Notes: a model not told the origin generated them from the letters alone. A stretch of DNA of 64,000 nt from Hyphomicrobiales bacterium (GCA_002401155.1 NVSG01000006.1:25255-89254), one strand, 5' to 3'. Counted from the first letter of the stretch, positions 36,401-45,388 are shown. Translations and numbers: made by a program.

Positions 36401-36871
36401 TTCGTTCGCGGACCAAACGTCATGCTTGGATATCTCCGGGTGGAAAACCCGGGCGTTCTGGAAACCCTGAAAGACGGCTGGCACGATACCGGTGACATCG
36501 TCACGATTGATGATGAAGGTTTCATCGCCATTCGCGGCCGCGCCAAACGCTTTGCCAAAATTGGTGGCGAGATGATTTCTCTTGCAGCCGTTGAGGTAAT
36601 CGCTGGCAAAGTCTGGCCAAACCAGCTTTGCGCCGTAGCAGCAATACCTGACCCAAAAAAGGGTGAAAAACTAATCATGCTGACCGATGCCAAGGGCGCA
36701 ACCCGCCGCGATTTCCTAGACTACGCCAAAGCCAATGGCGCACAGGATTTGATGATCCCGGCAGAAGTTCGGGTAACCGAAGTGCCCATCCTTGGATCAG
36801 GCAAGATCGATTTTGTCAGCGTGACAAAACTGGTCGAAAAACAAAACGACGCTAAGAAAAAAGCGGCGTAA
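33470..36871 (+). CDS. Three-domain acyl-[ACP]-phospholipid O-acyltransferase / lysophospholipid flippase (LplT-PlsC-AMP ligase)
   Basis: This 1133-residue inner-membrane protein recycles lysophospholipids. Domain 1 (about 1-400) is an MFS transporter of the LplT type with 10-12 helices, starting RFASLFWTQFLSAFNDNFLKN. Domain 2 (about 430-620) is a PlsC acyltransferase with NHVSFLD (H-X4-D, near residue 456) and FPEGRITVTGG (near 524). Domain 3 (about 640-1130) is an AMP-forming acyl-ACP/CoA synthetase with TSGSEGTPKG (near 794), EGYGVTETAP and DGWHDTGDI. E. coli spreads this over LplT and Aas, while alphaproteobacteria carry the fusion. I chose ATG 33470 (GAGG upstream) over GTG 33443. Confidence 0.93.
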   Translation: MTNTLVTSRRFASLFWTQFLSAFNDNFLKNTLVFLILFQFSSGDSASLVTLAGAIFMAPFLLLSALGGELADKFDKARMAEKLKLAEIGAAAISVVGLALSSVPILMTALFLFGCVSAMFGPIKYGILPDLLEKKELPRANAWIEGATFIAILAGTIVGGLASIGGVNVVVFGPMMMALAVTCWFISRYIPKTGSAAPDLKIDYNIFRSSWRLVNELRDEKRIWITAIMVSWFWLIGAIVLSLLPTLVKEVLGGSEIIVTSYLAVFAVSMGIGSAWAAWMSAGRIVLLPAPIGTFLMAIFGLDLAWSISSVEFTTIATTFSEYFARDNSIRIAVDLAGLAIAGAFLVVPTFTAIQTWAAEDRRARVVAGVNVMTAAFMTLGGGGVAALQAAGVSIFQLLVALAVINLIAAYFMMKHLPTNPIRDFVSILFRAFHGLEVEGLENLEKAGKAPILALNHVSFLDGALAIALTDEEPVFAVDYTIAQAWWVRPFLKFCNFLPLDPARPMATRTLIKSVQAGNPLVIFPEGRITVTGGLMKVYDGAAMVADKTGSMVVPIRIEGLEKSYFSRLTSSHVRRRLFPKVKVTILEPVKLSVPDELKGRARRTAAGASLYQIMSKLVFDTTNTNTTLLERIILTAKDLGMKKLAVEDPITGKLSYGKMLTGIAVIGKKIQKAFPNEGTLGVMLPNANGSIITMLGVISAGKVPAMINFSAGAANIKSACIATKTKTILTSRAFVEQGKLEAVIEEISEVVDIVWMDDIRETISSTDKLLGLWNKTKPCVERKADDPAVILFTSGSEGTPKGVVLSHRNILANAAQAASRIDFHSGDKVFNVLPLFHSFGLTTGTILPLTSGVPVYFYPSPLHYRIIPELVYASNATIIFGTDTFLAGYARTSHPYDFRSIRYCFAGAEPVKASTRETYMNKFGLRILEGYGVTETAPIISINTPMYSKPNTVGKIMPGMEARLEPIPGIEEGGRLFVRGPNVMLGYLRVENPGVLETLKDGWHDTGDIVTIDDEGFIAIRGRAKRFAKIGGEMISLAAVEVIAGKVWPNQLCAVAAIPDPKKGEKLIMLTDAKGATRRDFLDYAKANGAQDLMIPAEVRVTEVPILGSGKIDFVSVTKLVEKQNDAKKKAA

Positions 36872-36876
36872 CCAAT

Positions 36877-36912
36877 AGGCCTAGAGCGGAGCTCTAGGCC
36901 TTATTCTTTTTT
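36877..36912 (+). terminator. Rho-independent terminator after the acyltransferase gene
   Basis: AGGCCTAGAGC (36877-36887) and GCTCTAGGCCT (36891-36901) form a perfect 11-bp stem with loop GGA, followed by TATTCTTTTTT. It begins 6 bp after the stop codon. Confidence 0.9.
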
Positions 36913-36921
36913 AAAATTAAA

Positions 36922-36997
36922 TGGTGCCGCATGGGTGACTTGAACACCCGACCCCCGCATTACGAATGCGATGCTCTACCAGCTGAGCTAATGCGGC
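36922..36997 (-). tRNA. tRNA-Thr (anticodon CGT)
   Basis: This is a complete 76-nt cloverleaf with encoded CCA. The acceptor stem GCCGCAT pairs with ATGCGGC. The D arm has AGCTCAGCTGGTAGAGC, the anticodon loop TTCGTAA gives anticodon CGT (reads ACG, threonine), and the T arm is GGGTG-TTCAAGT-CACCC. The discriminator base is A. It lies 54 bp downstream of hemY on the same strand and may be processed from the heme-operon transcript or have its own promoter. Confidence 0.97.
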
Positions 36998-37051
36998 TTT
37001 ATTGGATGGGCTTTGGCATTGTTTTATTTGCCATCGCAAACCCAAATTGGC

Positions 37052-38650
37052 TTAGAAGAACTTGAAGGCTTTTTCGTCATCGCCTTCTTTGCGCACGCCG
37101 GGATCATCCGGGCGGCGTTTTAACGGGAATGCGGTCTGAGACTCTAGAGGTTCGACATCTTCAACACCGTCATTTTCTGTATCGGACTCAGCCTTGGCTT
37201 CCTTGTCTGTACCATTGCTTGCTTCAACCAGTTCGGCGTCTTCAACATCAGGTTTTTCGGCCGCTTCCACCTTATCGGAAACATCATCAGGCTGTTTTAT
37301 TTCCTCAGGCTCTATCACCAACGGCTTGGTCAATTCATCGATATCAATAGCCTCTGCCGGAGCGCCCAATTGTTCCACTGGAAGCCTCCATTGGAACGCA
37401 CCTATCTCGCCAGATACGGGTGAAATTGGTAGCCATTTTTCAGAAACAAAACCATCGGCAGTCCATGCAGGATCGCGCGGCGCACGAACAGCACGCGCCA
37501 ACCAATCGCGCATGCGGCCCTTATCGCCATGCTCGCCCTCTTCGATATCAGCCATGATGAGACAAGCCCGCTCGCTCAATGAATTGATCAATACCGGTTG
37601 CATCGCCTCACGAGAACGTACCCAATCCTGAGCATCAATCGCTGCCAATGCTACGGCCATATTACCCTCGGCATTGCCCGATTTCAGCCCGGACAGATGG
37701 TTTGCCCGTTTCAAACGATCCGAAACAGAATCCCCGCTACGCACATGAATATAGGCATCGGCCAGTTCCGGGTGCGGGTTCTTTTTCCAGACAGCCTCAA
37801 TCAATTTGTTAGCCTTGCGAATATCACCCAAGCGGGTATAGGCCCGTGAACCGATGATAGCAGCCGGCACCAGCGCCCCGTCCAGACCATGGGCCTGTTG
37901 CGCCAGTTTGGCGGCACGGGTCGGGTCCGTTGGTTCTTCCGCAAAAGCCTGCGCGGTTAGCAACACGGCCCGTTGTTTCTTTGCCACATCCTTATCGATC
38001 AAACCGGCAGAACGGTTGGCTTCCAGCGTGCGAAGCGCCTGCTCCCATTCACCATCGACAGTTTGAAATCCAAGCACTGCATTGCCCGCCCAAGGCAGGG
38101 TGGATTCCATCTTCACCGCCTCATTCGCGTAGTGACGGGCAGCTTCACCTGCACCCTCACGCTCGGCCTCTACATAGAGGCCACGCAGGGCCAGCAATTT
38201 GGTTGAATCATTTTCAAGCATTTTGGTATACTGCTTGCGAGCATTTTCACGATCACCTTCAAGCAGAGAAGTCTGGGCATCCAGTAGCGCAACCAGCGGT
38301 TCGTCAGAAAGCAGTTTTGCGCTCTCATCGGTCAAACGGCGCGCATGCTCGCTATCTCCTGAGCTGGCCGCAATCAGCCCTTTGGAAAGCGCCTGATAGC
38401 CACGCTCGCGGCGGCGGTTTTTGAAAAACCGCGACATGATCGCAGGCGATGTCACAATACTGCGGATGATGCTCCACGCCAACAGAATTGCAGCAATAAT
38501 GGCAACCAAAATAGTAAGCGCCACCATCAAACTGGTTTCATATTGCGTGCCCTGCCAGTCGAGCACCACATCACCGGGGCGGTCTGCCACCCACGAAAAC
38601 ATGAAGCCAAGGCCCAAAACCAGTGCCAAAAATATAAATATACGGATCAT
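37052..38650 (-). CDS. hemY: HemY-like tetratricopeptide membrane protein
   Basis: This 532-residue protein has two N-terminal helices (IRIFIFLALVLGLGFMFSW and MVALTILVAIIAAILLAWSII, about 2-62) and a HemY_N domain. TPR-type helices run to about residue 420 (QALSKGLIAASSGDSEHARRL, in parts; LLALRGLYVEAEREGAGEAARHYA, in parts). An acidic, disordered C-terminus of about 100 residues (EAEKPDVEDAEL...) ends in KAFKFF. HemY proteins (not the protoporphyrinogen oxidase of that name) are linked to heme synthesis by gene neighbourhood. The order hemC-hemD-mic60-hemY is standard in alphaproteobacteria. The 8-bp gap from mic60 suggests one operon. Confidence 0.9.
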   Translation of the reverse strand: MIRIFIFLALVLGLGFMFSWVADRPGDVVLDWQGTQYETSLMVALTILVAIIAAILLAWSIIRSIVTSPAIMSRFFKNRRRERGYQALSKGLIAASSGDSEHARRLTDESAKLLSDEPLVALLDAQTSLLEGDRENARKQYTKMLENDSTKLLALRGLYVEAEREGAGEAARHYANEAVKMESTLPWAGNAVLGFQTVDGEWEQALRTLEANRSAGLIDKDVAKKQRAVLLTAQAFAEEPTDPTRAAKLAQQAHGLDGALVPAAIIGSRAYTRLGDIRKANKLIEAVWKKNPHPELADAYIHVRSGDSVSDRLKRANHLSGLKSGNAEGNMAVALAAIDAQDWVRSREAMQPVLINSLSERACLIMADIEEGEHGDKGRMRDWLARAVRAPRDPAWTADGFVSEKWLPISPVSGEIGAFQWRLPVEQLGAPAEAIDIDELTKPLVIEPEEIKQPDDVSDKVEAAEKPDVEDAELVEASNGTDKEAKAESDTENDGVEDVEPLESQTAFPLKRRPDDPGVRKEGDDEKAFKFF

Positions 38651-38657
38651 AACTCTA

Positions 38658-40019
38658 TCAGCCCCTCAAGCCTTCACTGGCTTTTTTCAGCACAACATTT
38701 AACAACCGACTGGTCTCCATCCGCATTTTGACCCCCTCAATCCAGTCAGCACCATTGGCCTTGCCTGTCTCCGGCAGGCCGTTCCATTCTTCAACCACTC
38801 CGGCAAGATCGCCAGTGGCAAGCTTCCCGTCAATACGCGAAACAATCGCTTGCGCCGTAGTTCCGCTGACCGGCGTCGATGAACGCACCTTGATCAGAGA
38901 TTTAGCACTGGTCATCAATTTGTCGAACACACCAGCATTCTCATCACTCGCCGTTGCGGGAATAAGCTGGCTCGCCAAGGATTTAAACTGACTTTGCAAT
39001 GTTTGAAGGTCTGGCACATTGCCGCTGGCGGCAAGTTCTTTTAGACGGCTGGTTTCTTCGCTTGGCCCTGTAAGGGTTTCGATCGATACCAGCGCGTTCA
39101 TATAAGGTGTATTCTGTTCAATTGAGGTTTGCAAAGCCGAAACAGCAACACTGCGCGCGATTTTCTCGCTGACTTTGGCATTCTCTGCGATCTTCGACAT
39201 ATCTTCGATTTTGTCCAGAAACTCAGAACTAAACTGAGTTTCCAGCTTGCCAATACGCTCAGAAACAGCCGCTGTCTGTTTGCTGGCTTCCCCAAGCGCA
39301 GTTGATAACTCAGCCAATTTTGTAAGGGTCTCGCCATCGGCAGACCTTTGCCCGGCACCCGTGAACCCGGCTTTCAACTCGGACAGCTGCACCGCAAGCT
39401 TTTCCAATTGAGCGCCATTGGCCTGAGCTTTCGCTCCAAGATCATTGATCCGACCAGCGGTTGCATCATCAAGCTTTGCGGGCGTGCTTTCCATCTGTTC
39501 AAGCGCGGTAATCTTGCCTTCAATTGAGGAAAGGTCGACCACACCAGCAGATTTCAATTGCTCCTGCGCCGAATCCAGCCGTATTGTGAGGGCTGCAATT
39601 TCAGATTTAAGCGCTGCCACGGCATCGAGATCAGCGAACTTCGACAGATCAACGCTCTCACCACCCGCTTTGGCAAAGAAACTCCCCACCAATGGCAACT
39701 TGTCGGCGCTGTCCATCTGGCCAATTGCTCCAAGTCCACCAATAACAACGGCTCCGCCCAATATTGCCGATAAAACCATGCCGGAAAAACTGCCTGATTT
39801 CTTCTCAGATACTGGTTTTGCAGGAGCAGCTTTTGCTCCCGTGCCCTTGGCAGCAGCAGGTTTTGATGCGGTTTTCGTATCAGGAATTCCCGATGAAGAC
39901 TTGGCCTCACTGGCAGACGAAGGTTTCTTATTCGCTTCAAGATCGATTGTTTTGGCTGCTCTGGTTCCCCGGCGGGCAGATGAAGCAGGTTTCTTCCTGT
40001 TATTATTCGAAGTGGCCAT
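38658..40019 (-). CDS. Mic60/mitofilin-like inner-membrane protein (alphaproteobacterial Mic60)
   Basis: This 453-residue protein has a disordered Lys/Ala/Ser/Pro-rich N-terminus (about 1-80), then one membrane helix (SGMVLSAILGGAVVIGGLGAI) and a long periplasmic coiled coil (about 110-290: LDAVAALKSEIAALTIRLDSAQEQL, split). The C-terminal mitofilin-type domain (about 320-453) contains TPYMNALVSIETLTG and NVVLKKASEGLRG-like ends. This layout and the position between hemD and hemY identify the alphaproteobacterial relative of mitochondrial Mic60, which bends membranes and tethers the envelope. ATG 40019 has GGAAAG upstream; GTG 40022 is an equal alternative. Confidence 0.85.
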   Translation of the reverse strand: MATSNNNRKKPASSARRGTRAAKTIDLEANKKPSSASEAKSSSGIPDTKTASKPAAAKGTGAKAAPAKPVSEKKSGSFSGMVLSAILGGAVVIGGLGAIGQMDSADKLPLVGSFFAKAGGESVDLSKFADLDAVAALKSEIAALTIRLDSAQEQLKSAGVVDLSSIEGKITALEQMESTPAKLDDATAGRINDLGAKAQANGAQLEKLAVQLSELKAGFTGAGQRSADGETLTKLAELSTALGEASKQTAAVSERIGKLETQFSSEFLDKIEDMSKIAENAKVSEKIARSVAVSALQTSIEQNTPYMNALVSIETLTGPSEETSRLKELAASGNVPDLQTLQSQFKSLASQLIPATASDENAGVFDKLMTSAKSLIKVRSSTPVSGTTAQAIVSRIDGKLATGDLAGVVEEWNGLPETGKANGADWIEGVKMRMETSRLLNVVLKKASEGLRG

Positions 40020-40104
40020 CACATTTCTTTCCGTATCTTCGCAGCGATTATTATTCTTAATGCTAGCACCTGTTTAGCGCCACAAAAAGGCCATAAGGCA
40101 AATT

Positions 40105-40827
40105 CTAGCCCGCGGGCCTAAACGTTTTTACTTCCCCGACCAGATCAATCATCGCCATTTGATTGGGTTGAGGCGCGATCAAAACCGGCAAATTTATTCT
40201 AGAAACAACCGCATTTGCTACCGTTTCTGATATAGCAATGAATGCCACATTTTCGATGGTTCTTTCAAGATTATGTCGCGAAATTAATTCAAGCAAATGC
40301 GATGCGGTTCGAACAGAGTACAAAAACGCGCAGCCATCAGAAATTGCATCCAAAGCAACCTGCAATCGATCTTTTCCAGGATCAAGCAATTGCGCCTGAT
40401 AAATCTCCAAAAGGACAATTTCCACTGCACTACTCGTCAGCTCAACCGCACGGTCAACACCAGCAAGATAAAGCAGAGGTTTTGCAAGCCTGCTTTGATC
40501 AATGAGATCAACAAGACCACCAGCGCCGCCCTCACCGGCAACAACATCGGTAAAACCAAGCGCACGAGCCTGTTCCGCCGTGCGCTCGCCTACAGCAAAC
40601 ACTTTTAAAGAACGGGAAAGCAATTTCCCCGCCTTTTCCCTCTCTGCAAGAATTTCCATCGCTGCCTGACTGGTAAAAATCACGCCGCCGAAATCCGTTT
40701 CGGGAATAGACGCGCCCGTATCAACAATCTCCACCAGCGGGCATTCAACGGGTTCATGCCCCATCGCCACAAGCACCGCCGCCGTATTCTCGTTCATGGA
40801 CTGGCTGCGGGTGATGAGGGTTTTCAC
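40105..40827 (-). CDS. hemD: Uroporphyrinogen-III synthase
   Basis: This 240-residue two-lobed enzyme closes and inverts ring D of hydroxymethylbilane to give uroporphyrinogen III, the branch compound for heme and cobalamin. The sequence is poorly conserved as usual for HemD, but has TLITRSQSMNENTAAVLVAMGHEPVECPLVEI (N-lobe start, split), FGGVIFTSQAAMEIL, KVFAVGERTAEQARALGFTDV and LYLAGVDRAVEL. The start is GTG. It begins 5 bp after hemC and is surely co-transcribed with it. Confidence 0.88.
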   Translation of the reverse strand: MKTLITRSQSMNENTAAVLVAMGHEPVECPLVEIVDTGASIPETDFGGVIFTSQAAMEILAEREKAGKLLSRSLKVFAVGERTAEQARALGFTDVVAGEGGAGGLVDLIDQSRLAKPLLYLAGVDRAVELTSSAVEIVLLEIYQAQLLDPGKDRLQVALDAISDGCAFLYSVRTASHLLELISRHNLERTIENVAFIAISETVANAVVSRINLPVLIAPQPNQMAMIDLVGEVKTFRPAG

Positions 40828-40832
40828 AAGGG

Positions 40833-41753
40833 TTACGTCCAGTCGTCGAAGAAGTCCGGCCCTGCCTGCGCACGCAAATGCCTTGCCAAATCACTTCCCA
40901 GTTTTTCTGCGTCCCCAATAGAAGACTTGGCTTCATGGCGGAAAACTCGTCGCCCGTCTGGCGACATAATCATCCCGACCAACGTGATTTCATCGCCTTC
41001 AATCTGCGCATAAGCAGCAAGCGGCGTACGACAGGAACCATCCAGCGCTTTTAAAAAAGCACGTTCCGCCGTCAGGACGTTTGTGGTTTCCGTATGATTG
41101 ATCGGTGCCAGCAAGGCGTTGATTTTATCGTCGCCAATGCGGCTCTCGACACAAATCGCCCCCTGCCCCGGGGCGGGCGGAAATTCATCCTTGGGCAGAA
41201 TGCATGTAATAACGTCCGTCATTCCCAAACGGTTCAAACCGGCCACTGCCAGCAAGGTGGCATCCACGTCGCCATCTTTCAGTTTACGCAATCTAGTCTG
41301 CACATTACCGCGAAAATTGACCACTTTCAAATCCGGTCGCATAGCTTTGATCAAAGCCTGCCTGCGCAAAGACGCCGAACCGACAACGGCCCCTTGGGGC
41401 AAATCCATAATCGTTTTGGCCTTGGGACTGATAAAAGCATCCTCCACCGCTTCGCGCGGCAAATAGCAGGAAAGCTCCAAACCATCGGGAAGTTCGGTTG
41501 GCATATCCTTTGTGGAATGCACCGCCATATCAATCTTGCCACTGGAAAGCTGTTCTTCAATTTCCAGCGTAAACAGCCCCTTGCCGCCAATCTCGGATAA
41601 TGGCCTGTCCTGAATACGGTCGCCGGATGTGGAAATAACCTTGATCTCGATATCAAGTTCACCATGCGCATCGATCAGGCGGCGCTTCAATTCATGGGCC
41701 TGAGCCAGCGCCAGATCGCTACCACGCGTACCAATTACAATTTGCTGTTTCAT
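40833..41753 (-). CDS. hemC: Porphobilinogen deaminase (hydroxymethylbilane synthase)
   Basis: This 306-residue enzyme joins four porphobilinogen units. The N-terminus [42 protein letters not shown] (catalytic Asp region), [11 protein letters not shown] and [13 protein letters not shown] are all family motifs. The dipyrromethane cofactor Cys is in [13 protein letters not shown] (about residue 240). I chose ATG 41753; ATG 41774 would add seven residues (MAGWKNH) and cannot be excluded. It is divergent from tsaD, with 90 bp between the chosen starts, and is the first gene of the heme/Mic60 cluster. Confidence 0.95.
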   Translation of the reverse strand: MKQQIVIGTRGSDLALAQAHELKRRLIDAHGELDIEIKVISTSGDRIQDRPLSEIGGKGLFTLEIEEQLSSGKIDMAVHSTKDMPTELPDGLELSCYLPREAVEDAFISPKAKTIMDLPQGAVVGSASLRRQALIKAMRPDLKVVNFRGNVQTRLRKLKDGDVDATLLAVAGLNRLGMTDVITCILPKDEFPPAPGQGAICVESRIGDDKINALLAPINHTETTNVLTAERAFLKALDGSCRTPLAAYAQIEGDEITLVGMIMSPDGRRVFRHEAKSSIGDAEKLGSDLARHLRAQAGPDFFDDWT

Positions 41754-41843
41754 GTGGTTTTTCCAACCAGCCATTTTCTTTTTAAAATCGTTCTGCTACC
41801 CACCTAGGACAGATCACCAATAATTACCAGTGACAGAGATATC

Positions 41844-42920
41844 TTGCGTATTTTGGGCATAGAAACAAGTTGTGATGAGACCGCTGCGGCAATTGTGACG
41901 CGCGATAGTGAAGGCATGCCTCAAATCCTGAGCCAGAACGTGCTGAGCCAATTCGAAGACCACCGCGAATTCGGCGGCGTAGTACCGGAAATCGCCGCCC
42001 GCGCCCACCTCACCGCTCTCGATCACTTGATCAAAAAGACCATGGCGGATGCGGAACTATCCTTTGATAACATTGACGCCGTTGCAGCCACCACCGGCCC
42101 CGGCCTTGTCGGTGGCCTAATCGTCGGCATGATGACTGCCAAGGCCATCGCCGCCACCAACAATATTCCGTTTCTGGCAATCAACCATCTGGAAGGCCAC
42201 GCCCTCACAGCACGGCTGACCGACAGCGTTGAATACCCATACCTATTGTTGCTGGTATCCGGTGGACACACGCAAATCCTCAGCGTCAACGGTCTCGGCG
42301 ATTATCAGCGTATGGCCACTACCATTGACGACGCATTAGGCGAAGCCTTCGATAAAACCGCAAAACTGCTCGGCCTGCCTATACCCGGCGGACCAAATGT
42401 GGAACTCGCCGCAAAAGAGGGCGACGCAAAACGCTTTCAATTCCCTCAACCCTTGCGCGGAAAAGACACGCTGAACATGTCATTTTCTGGCCTAAAAACC
42501 GCTGTGCGACAAAAAGCAGAATCCCTCGCCCCCCTATCCAAACAGGACATCGCAGATATTTGCGCCTCCTTCCAAAGCGCCGTAAGCGCTGTTCTGGTCA
42601 ATCGCTGCAAACGCGCAATGGCAGAATTTTTAGTTAAAAACCCAACCTCAGCACCCGTATTGGTCGCAGCAGGCGGCGTGGCAGCAAACCAGAAAATCAG
42701 ATTTGATCTCGAAACGCTATGCACGAACGAAAATTGGGAGTTCGTAGCCCCTCCTCTGGCGCTATGTTCCGACAACGCACCGATGATCGCATGGGCAGGA
42801 CTTGAACGGGCAGAGCGAGGAGAAACGTCACCCATGGACACAGCCCCAAGATCGCGCTGGCCGCTGGATGAAACCACCGCAAGCATCATCGGTTCCGGAC
42901 GAAGGGGAGCCAAGGCATGA
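41844..42920 (+). CDS. tsaD: tRNA N6-threonylcarbamoyladenosine transferase TsaD
   Basis: This 358-residue ASKHA-fold enzyme transfers the threonylcarbamoyl group onto A37 of ANN-reading tRNAs, with TsaB and TsaE. The start is TTG at 41844 (the next residues [17 protein letters not shown] are the invariant N-terminus). Metal-binding HLEGH ([13 protein letters not shown]) and VSGGHTQ are present, as is [11 protein letters not shown]. The C-terminus holds [13 protein letters not shown] tRNA-Thr gene, one of its substrates, lies 5 kb away; that is coincidental. The stop overlaps the gpsA start by 4 bp. Confidence 0.96.
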   Translation: MRILGIETSCDETAAAIVTRDSEGMPQILSQNVLSQFEDHREFGGVVPEIAARAHLTALDHLIKKTMADAELSFDNIDAVAATTGPGLVGGLIVGMMTAKAIAATNNIPFLAINHLEGHALTARLTDSVEYPYLLLLVSGGHTQILSVNGLGDYQRMATTIDDALGEAFDKTAKLLGLPIPGGPNVELAAKEGDAKRFQFPQPLRGKDTLNMSFSGLKTAVRQKAESLAPLSKQDIADICASFQSAVSAVLVNRCKRAMAEFLVKNPTSAPVLVAAGGVAANQKIRFDLETLCTNENWEFVAPPLALCSDNAPMIAWAGLERAERGETSPMDTAPRSRWPLDETTASIIGSGRRGAKA

Positions 42921-43897
42921 GCAAAATTTGCATTCTCGGCGGCGGCGCATGGGGCTCGGCCCTCGCCTGTGTCGCAAGACGCGCTGGCCACGAAACAACG
43001 CTTTGGTCCCGCAACCAATCGGTGGTCGACGCCATAAACCGGAATGGTAACAACCCAATATATCTGGGCGACCTCCCGCTGGAATCTGGAATTCAGGCAA
43101 CAAACAAATTATCCGCAGCCCTTGCAGAGGCCGACATCGTTTTGTTCGCCGTACCAGCCCAATCCATCGGCGAAACAGCCAAGTCCGCAGCACAATTCAT
43201 AAAATCAGGCACAATTAACATCGCCTGCGCCAAAGGAATCGACCGCGAAACCGGCCAATTGCCCAGCGAATTAATCGCCAAAGAAATCCCAAATTGCCCG
43301 GTAGCCGCTCTATCCGGCCCAAGTTTTGCCAGCGATGTGGTGCAAAAACTACCAACCGCCGTCACCATCGCCAGCAAGGACATGGCCCTTTCCCAAAGGC
43401 TGGCCGCAAGCCTCTCAACCGAGGAATTCCGCTGCTACGCCAGCGACGACCTCAAAGGCGTTGAACTGGGCGGCGCATTGAAGAACGTCCTTGCGCTCGC
43501 CGTTGGTGCTGCGCGCGGCATGCAATTGGGCGCAAGTGCGGAGGCCGCCTTGATCGCCAGAGGCTTTGCCGAAATCTCCCGCCTCGCCGTGGCCCTTGGC
43601 TCTGAATCACAAACCTTATCCGGCCTTTCTGGTTTGGGTGATCTAGTGCTCACCTGCTCAACTCCCCAATCGCGCAATTTCTCCTACGGCATTGCCCTTG
43701 GCCAAGACAAAGACCTGCAAGGATTAAAGCTCGCAGAAGGCACGTTCACCGCCAGAATTGCTGCAAAAATCGCAAACGAACAAAACATCGACGCACCAAT
43801 CATCAAAACCGTCACCGCCGTTCTCGATAACGAACTTTCGGCAAAAGATGCCGTTGTACAATTGCTGCGCCGCCCGTTAAAATCGGAAAACAAATAA
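42917..43897 (+). CDS. gpsA: Glycerol-3-phosphate dehydrogenase [NAD(P)+]
   Basis: This 326-residue cytoplasmic enzyme makes sn-glycerol-3-phosphate for phospholipids. The Rossmann motif [14 protein letters not shown] (3-16) has [28 protein letters not shown], and [25 protein letters not shown] (catalytic Lys in LKNV, split) follow, then [19 protein letters not shown]. Length is typical. ATGA overlap with tsaD gives translational coupling; the same pairing is common in alphaproteobacteria. Confidence 0.95.
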   Translation: MSKICILGGGAWGSALACVARRAGHETTLWSRNQSVVDAINRNGNNPIYLGDLPLESGIQATNKLSAALAEADIVLFAVPAQSIGETAKSAAQFIKSGTINIACAKGIDRETGQLPSELIAKEIPNCPVAALSGPSFASDVVQKLPTAVTIASKDMALSQRLAASLSTEEFRCYASDDLKGVELGGALKNVLALAVGAARGMQLGASAEAALIARGFAEISRLAVALGSESQTLSGLSGLGDLVLTCSTPQSRNFSYGIALGQDKDLQGLKLAEGTFTARIAAKIANEQNIDAPIIKTVTAVLDNELSAKDAVVQLLRRPLKSENK

Positions 43898-43911
43898 ATT
43901 CGGAGAAATAA

Positions 43912-44349
43912 ATGCAATATTGGTTGTTCAAATCAGAGCCCTTCAAATGGTCATGGGAAAATCAAAAGGCCAAAGGGGACGTCGGCGAAGAATGGGATGG
44001 CATCCGCAACTATCAGGCCCGCAACAATATGCGCGCCATGAAAATCGGTGATCGCGGCTTCTTCTATCACTCCAATGAGGGCCTTGAGGTCGTCGGCATC
44101 ATCGAAGTTTGCGCCTTGAGCGCGCCAGATAGCACCATCGATGATGAGCGCTGGGATTGCGTCCACATCCGTGCCCTTTGCGATATGCCCGTGCCGGTAA
44201 AACTTTCCGATGTAAAAGCCAGCGATGCCTTGTCAGAATCCGCATTGGTAAAAAGCATGCGTCTATCGGTTCAACCTGTTCGCGATGATGAATGGACGGA
44301 AATGTGCCGCATGGGCGGCCTCAACGGGAAGACTTTGAAACCACTTTAG
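43912..44349 (+). CDS. EVE domain protein
   Basis: This 145-residue protein is made up entirely of an EVE (PUA-like) domain, which recognises modified bases in RNA or DNA. It opens with QYWLFKSEPFKWSWENQ, then WDGIRNYQARNNMRAMKIGDRGFFYHSNEG, split here as GIRNYQARNNMR and GFFYHSN, and the aromatic pocket residues W, Y and F are kept. It follows gpsA by 14 bp with GGAG before the ATG and is likely in the same operon. Its substrate is unknown; homologues are commonly beside tsaD/gpsA. Confidence 0.9.
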   Translation: MQYWLFKSEPFKWSWENQKAKGDVGEEWDGIRNYQARNNMRAMKIGDRGFFYHSNEGLEVVGIIEVCALSAPDSTIDDERWDCVHIRALCDMPVPVKLSDVKASDALSESALVKSMRLSVQPVRDDEWTEMCRMGGLNGKTLKPL

Positions 44350-44371
44350 ATCTATATTGGGAGGATAAATT

Positions 44372-44773
44372 ATGGATTTCGCTGGGGTAAATTATGTTGC
44401 AATTTTAGCTGCTGCAATCGCGTCAATGATGATTGGTGCGGCATGGTATGGCGGTCTCGCAAAACTTTGGATGCGAGCTGCAAAAATCAATGAAAATGAC
44501 CTCGATCAATCATTAAAGCTTTACGCTGTTGCAGCCGTTTGCCAGTTCGTAATTGCATTTTTTCTGGCAGGTATCATTAGTCATTTAGCAATTGAAACCC
44601 CATGGACAGGTGCTGTTACAGCATTCTTCTGTTGGCTGGGATTTGTCGCGCCCACCATGACCGTAAACCACCGCTTCCAAGGCGAAAAATGGAACCTGAC
44701 CATCATCAATGCGGGCTTTTGGCTGCTGGTTTTTGTAGTGCAAGGTGCCATCATCGGCTGGTTTCTAGCCTAG
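44372..44773 (+). CDS. DUF1761 family membrane protein
   Basis: This 133-residue protein has four predicted helices (about 5-27, 48-70, 78-98, 108-130). The motif AAWYGGLAKLW near the end of the first helix (IGAAWYGGLAKLWMRA) is the signature of DUF1761. VAPTMTVNHRFQGEKWNLTIINAGFWL follows, split here as NHRFQGEKW. The function is unknown. It lies 22 bp after the EVE gene with GGAGGA upstream of the ATG and ends 1 bp before the convergent M15A-like gene. Confidence 0.85.
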   Translation: MDFAGVNYVAILAAAIASMMIGAAWYGGLAKLWMRAAKINENDLDQSLKLYAVAAVCQFVIAFFLAGIISHLAIETPWTGAVTAFFCWLGFVAPTMTVNHRFQGEKWNLTIINAGFWLLVFVVQGAIIGWFLA

Positions 44774-44774
44774 G

Positions 44775-45152
44775 CTACCAAGTCCGCCTCGGGCCATTAT
44801 CGATGTGGTAAAAGCCTTTTTTATAATAGCTGTAACCACCCACTTGCGGCAGTGATTTCAAAAACCGGATCACGTTTTGCGGCTCGCCGCGAACTGAAAA
44901 ATCAACCGCCCGGCAAGTGAGATGATAAGACCTTCGCTTGCCGCCCTTGCGTCTGTTTTCAAGTGGCCAGCGATGGGTGGAATGAATGGAGATCGAACCA
45001 AAACGACTGGCGACCCGGTTAAGCACATATTTCAAACTCCACGGCGTACACCATGAAGTATCATGCCAGGTAATCCTTGGCGGTAACGAACACCCCACAA
45101 GAACCAGTGTCAGCCCCAATACGGCCAGGTTTCTACTTACTGAAAAGCTCAT
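44775..45152 (-). CDS. Peptidase M15A / YcbK-like lipoprotein
   Basis: This 125-residue lipoprotein has lipobox LVGC (LTLVLVGCSLPP) and a compact zinc-peptidase-like domain. SYHLTCRAVDFSVRG supplies the His and Asp ligands (H-X6-D pattern), and GFYHIDNGPRRTW supplies the C-terminal His-X-Asp. This matches DUF882/M15A proteins that cut cross-linked peptidoglycan peptides or assist that process. It is shorter than YcbK (182) and has its own lipid anchor. ORF ends abut the DUF1761 gene. Confidence 0.8.
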   Translation of the reverse strand: MSFSVSRNLAVLGLTLVLVGCSLPPRITWHDTSWCTPWSLKYVLNRVASRFGSISIHSTHRWPLENRRKGGKRRSYHLTCRAVDFSVRGEPQNVIRFLKSLPQVGGYSYYKKGFYHIDNGPRRTW

Positions 45153-45340
45153 ATCCCACTCCCATACTCAAAACAAAAAAAGGAGAAATACTTGATTACC
45201 TTGGTAGACTAGGCGGAAATCATTAAAATTTTAACTATCCAAGCTCTTCCCGGCTATATTGACGCATTTGATCATGTGAGGCGTTGGTCTAATGGACAGA
45301 GCCGCCAAATATTTATAGATCAAAGGGTAGTTTATTGTAT

Positions 45341-45380
45341 CCAGCCACGGCCCGATGCTGTGACTGGAACCGGAGGAGGG
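45341..45380 (+). promoter_or_regulatory. acs leader hairpin and very strong Shine-Dalgarno
   Basis: CCAGCCAC (45342-45349) and GTGACTGG (45360-45367) can form a stem with one C-A mismatch. Just after it is GGAGGAGGG (45372-45380), an extended anti-16S match 8 bases before ATG 45389. The same bases are complementary over 8-9 positions to the loops of the RNA candidate at 47630-47768. Confidence 0.5.
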
Positions 45381-45388
45381 TTTTTCAA

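Noticed and set aside
42446..43018. 190-codon minus-strand open frame opposite tsaD
   Set aside because: tsaD motifs are complete on the plus strand; the antisense frame lacks a plausible start and domains.
45276..45345. tRNA-like stretch GTTGGTCTAATGGACAGAGCC before acs
   Set aside because: It resembles a D-arm, but no anticodon arm, T arm or acceptor pairing follows.
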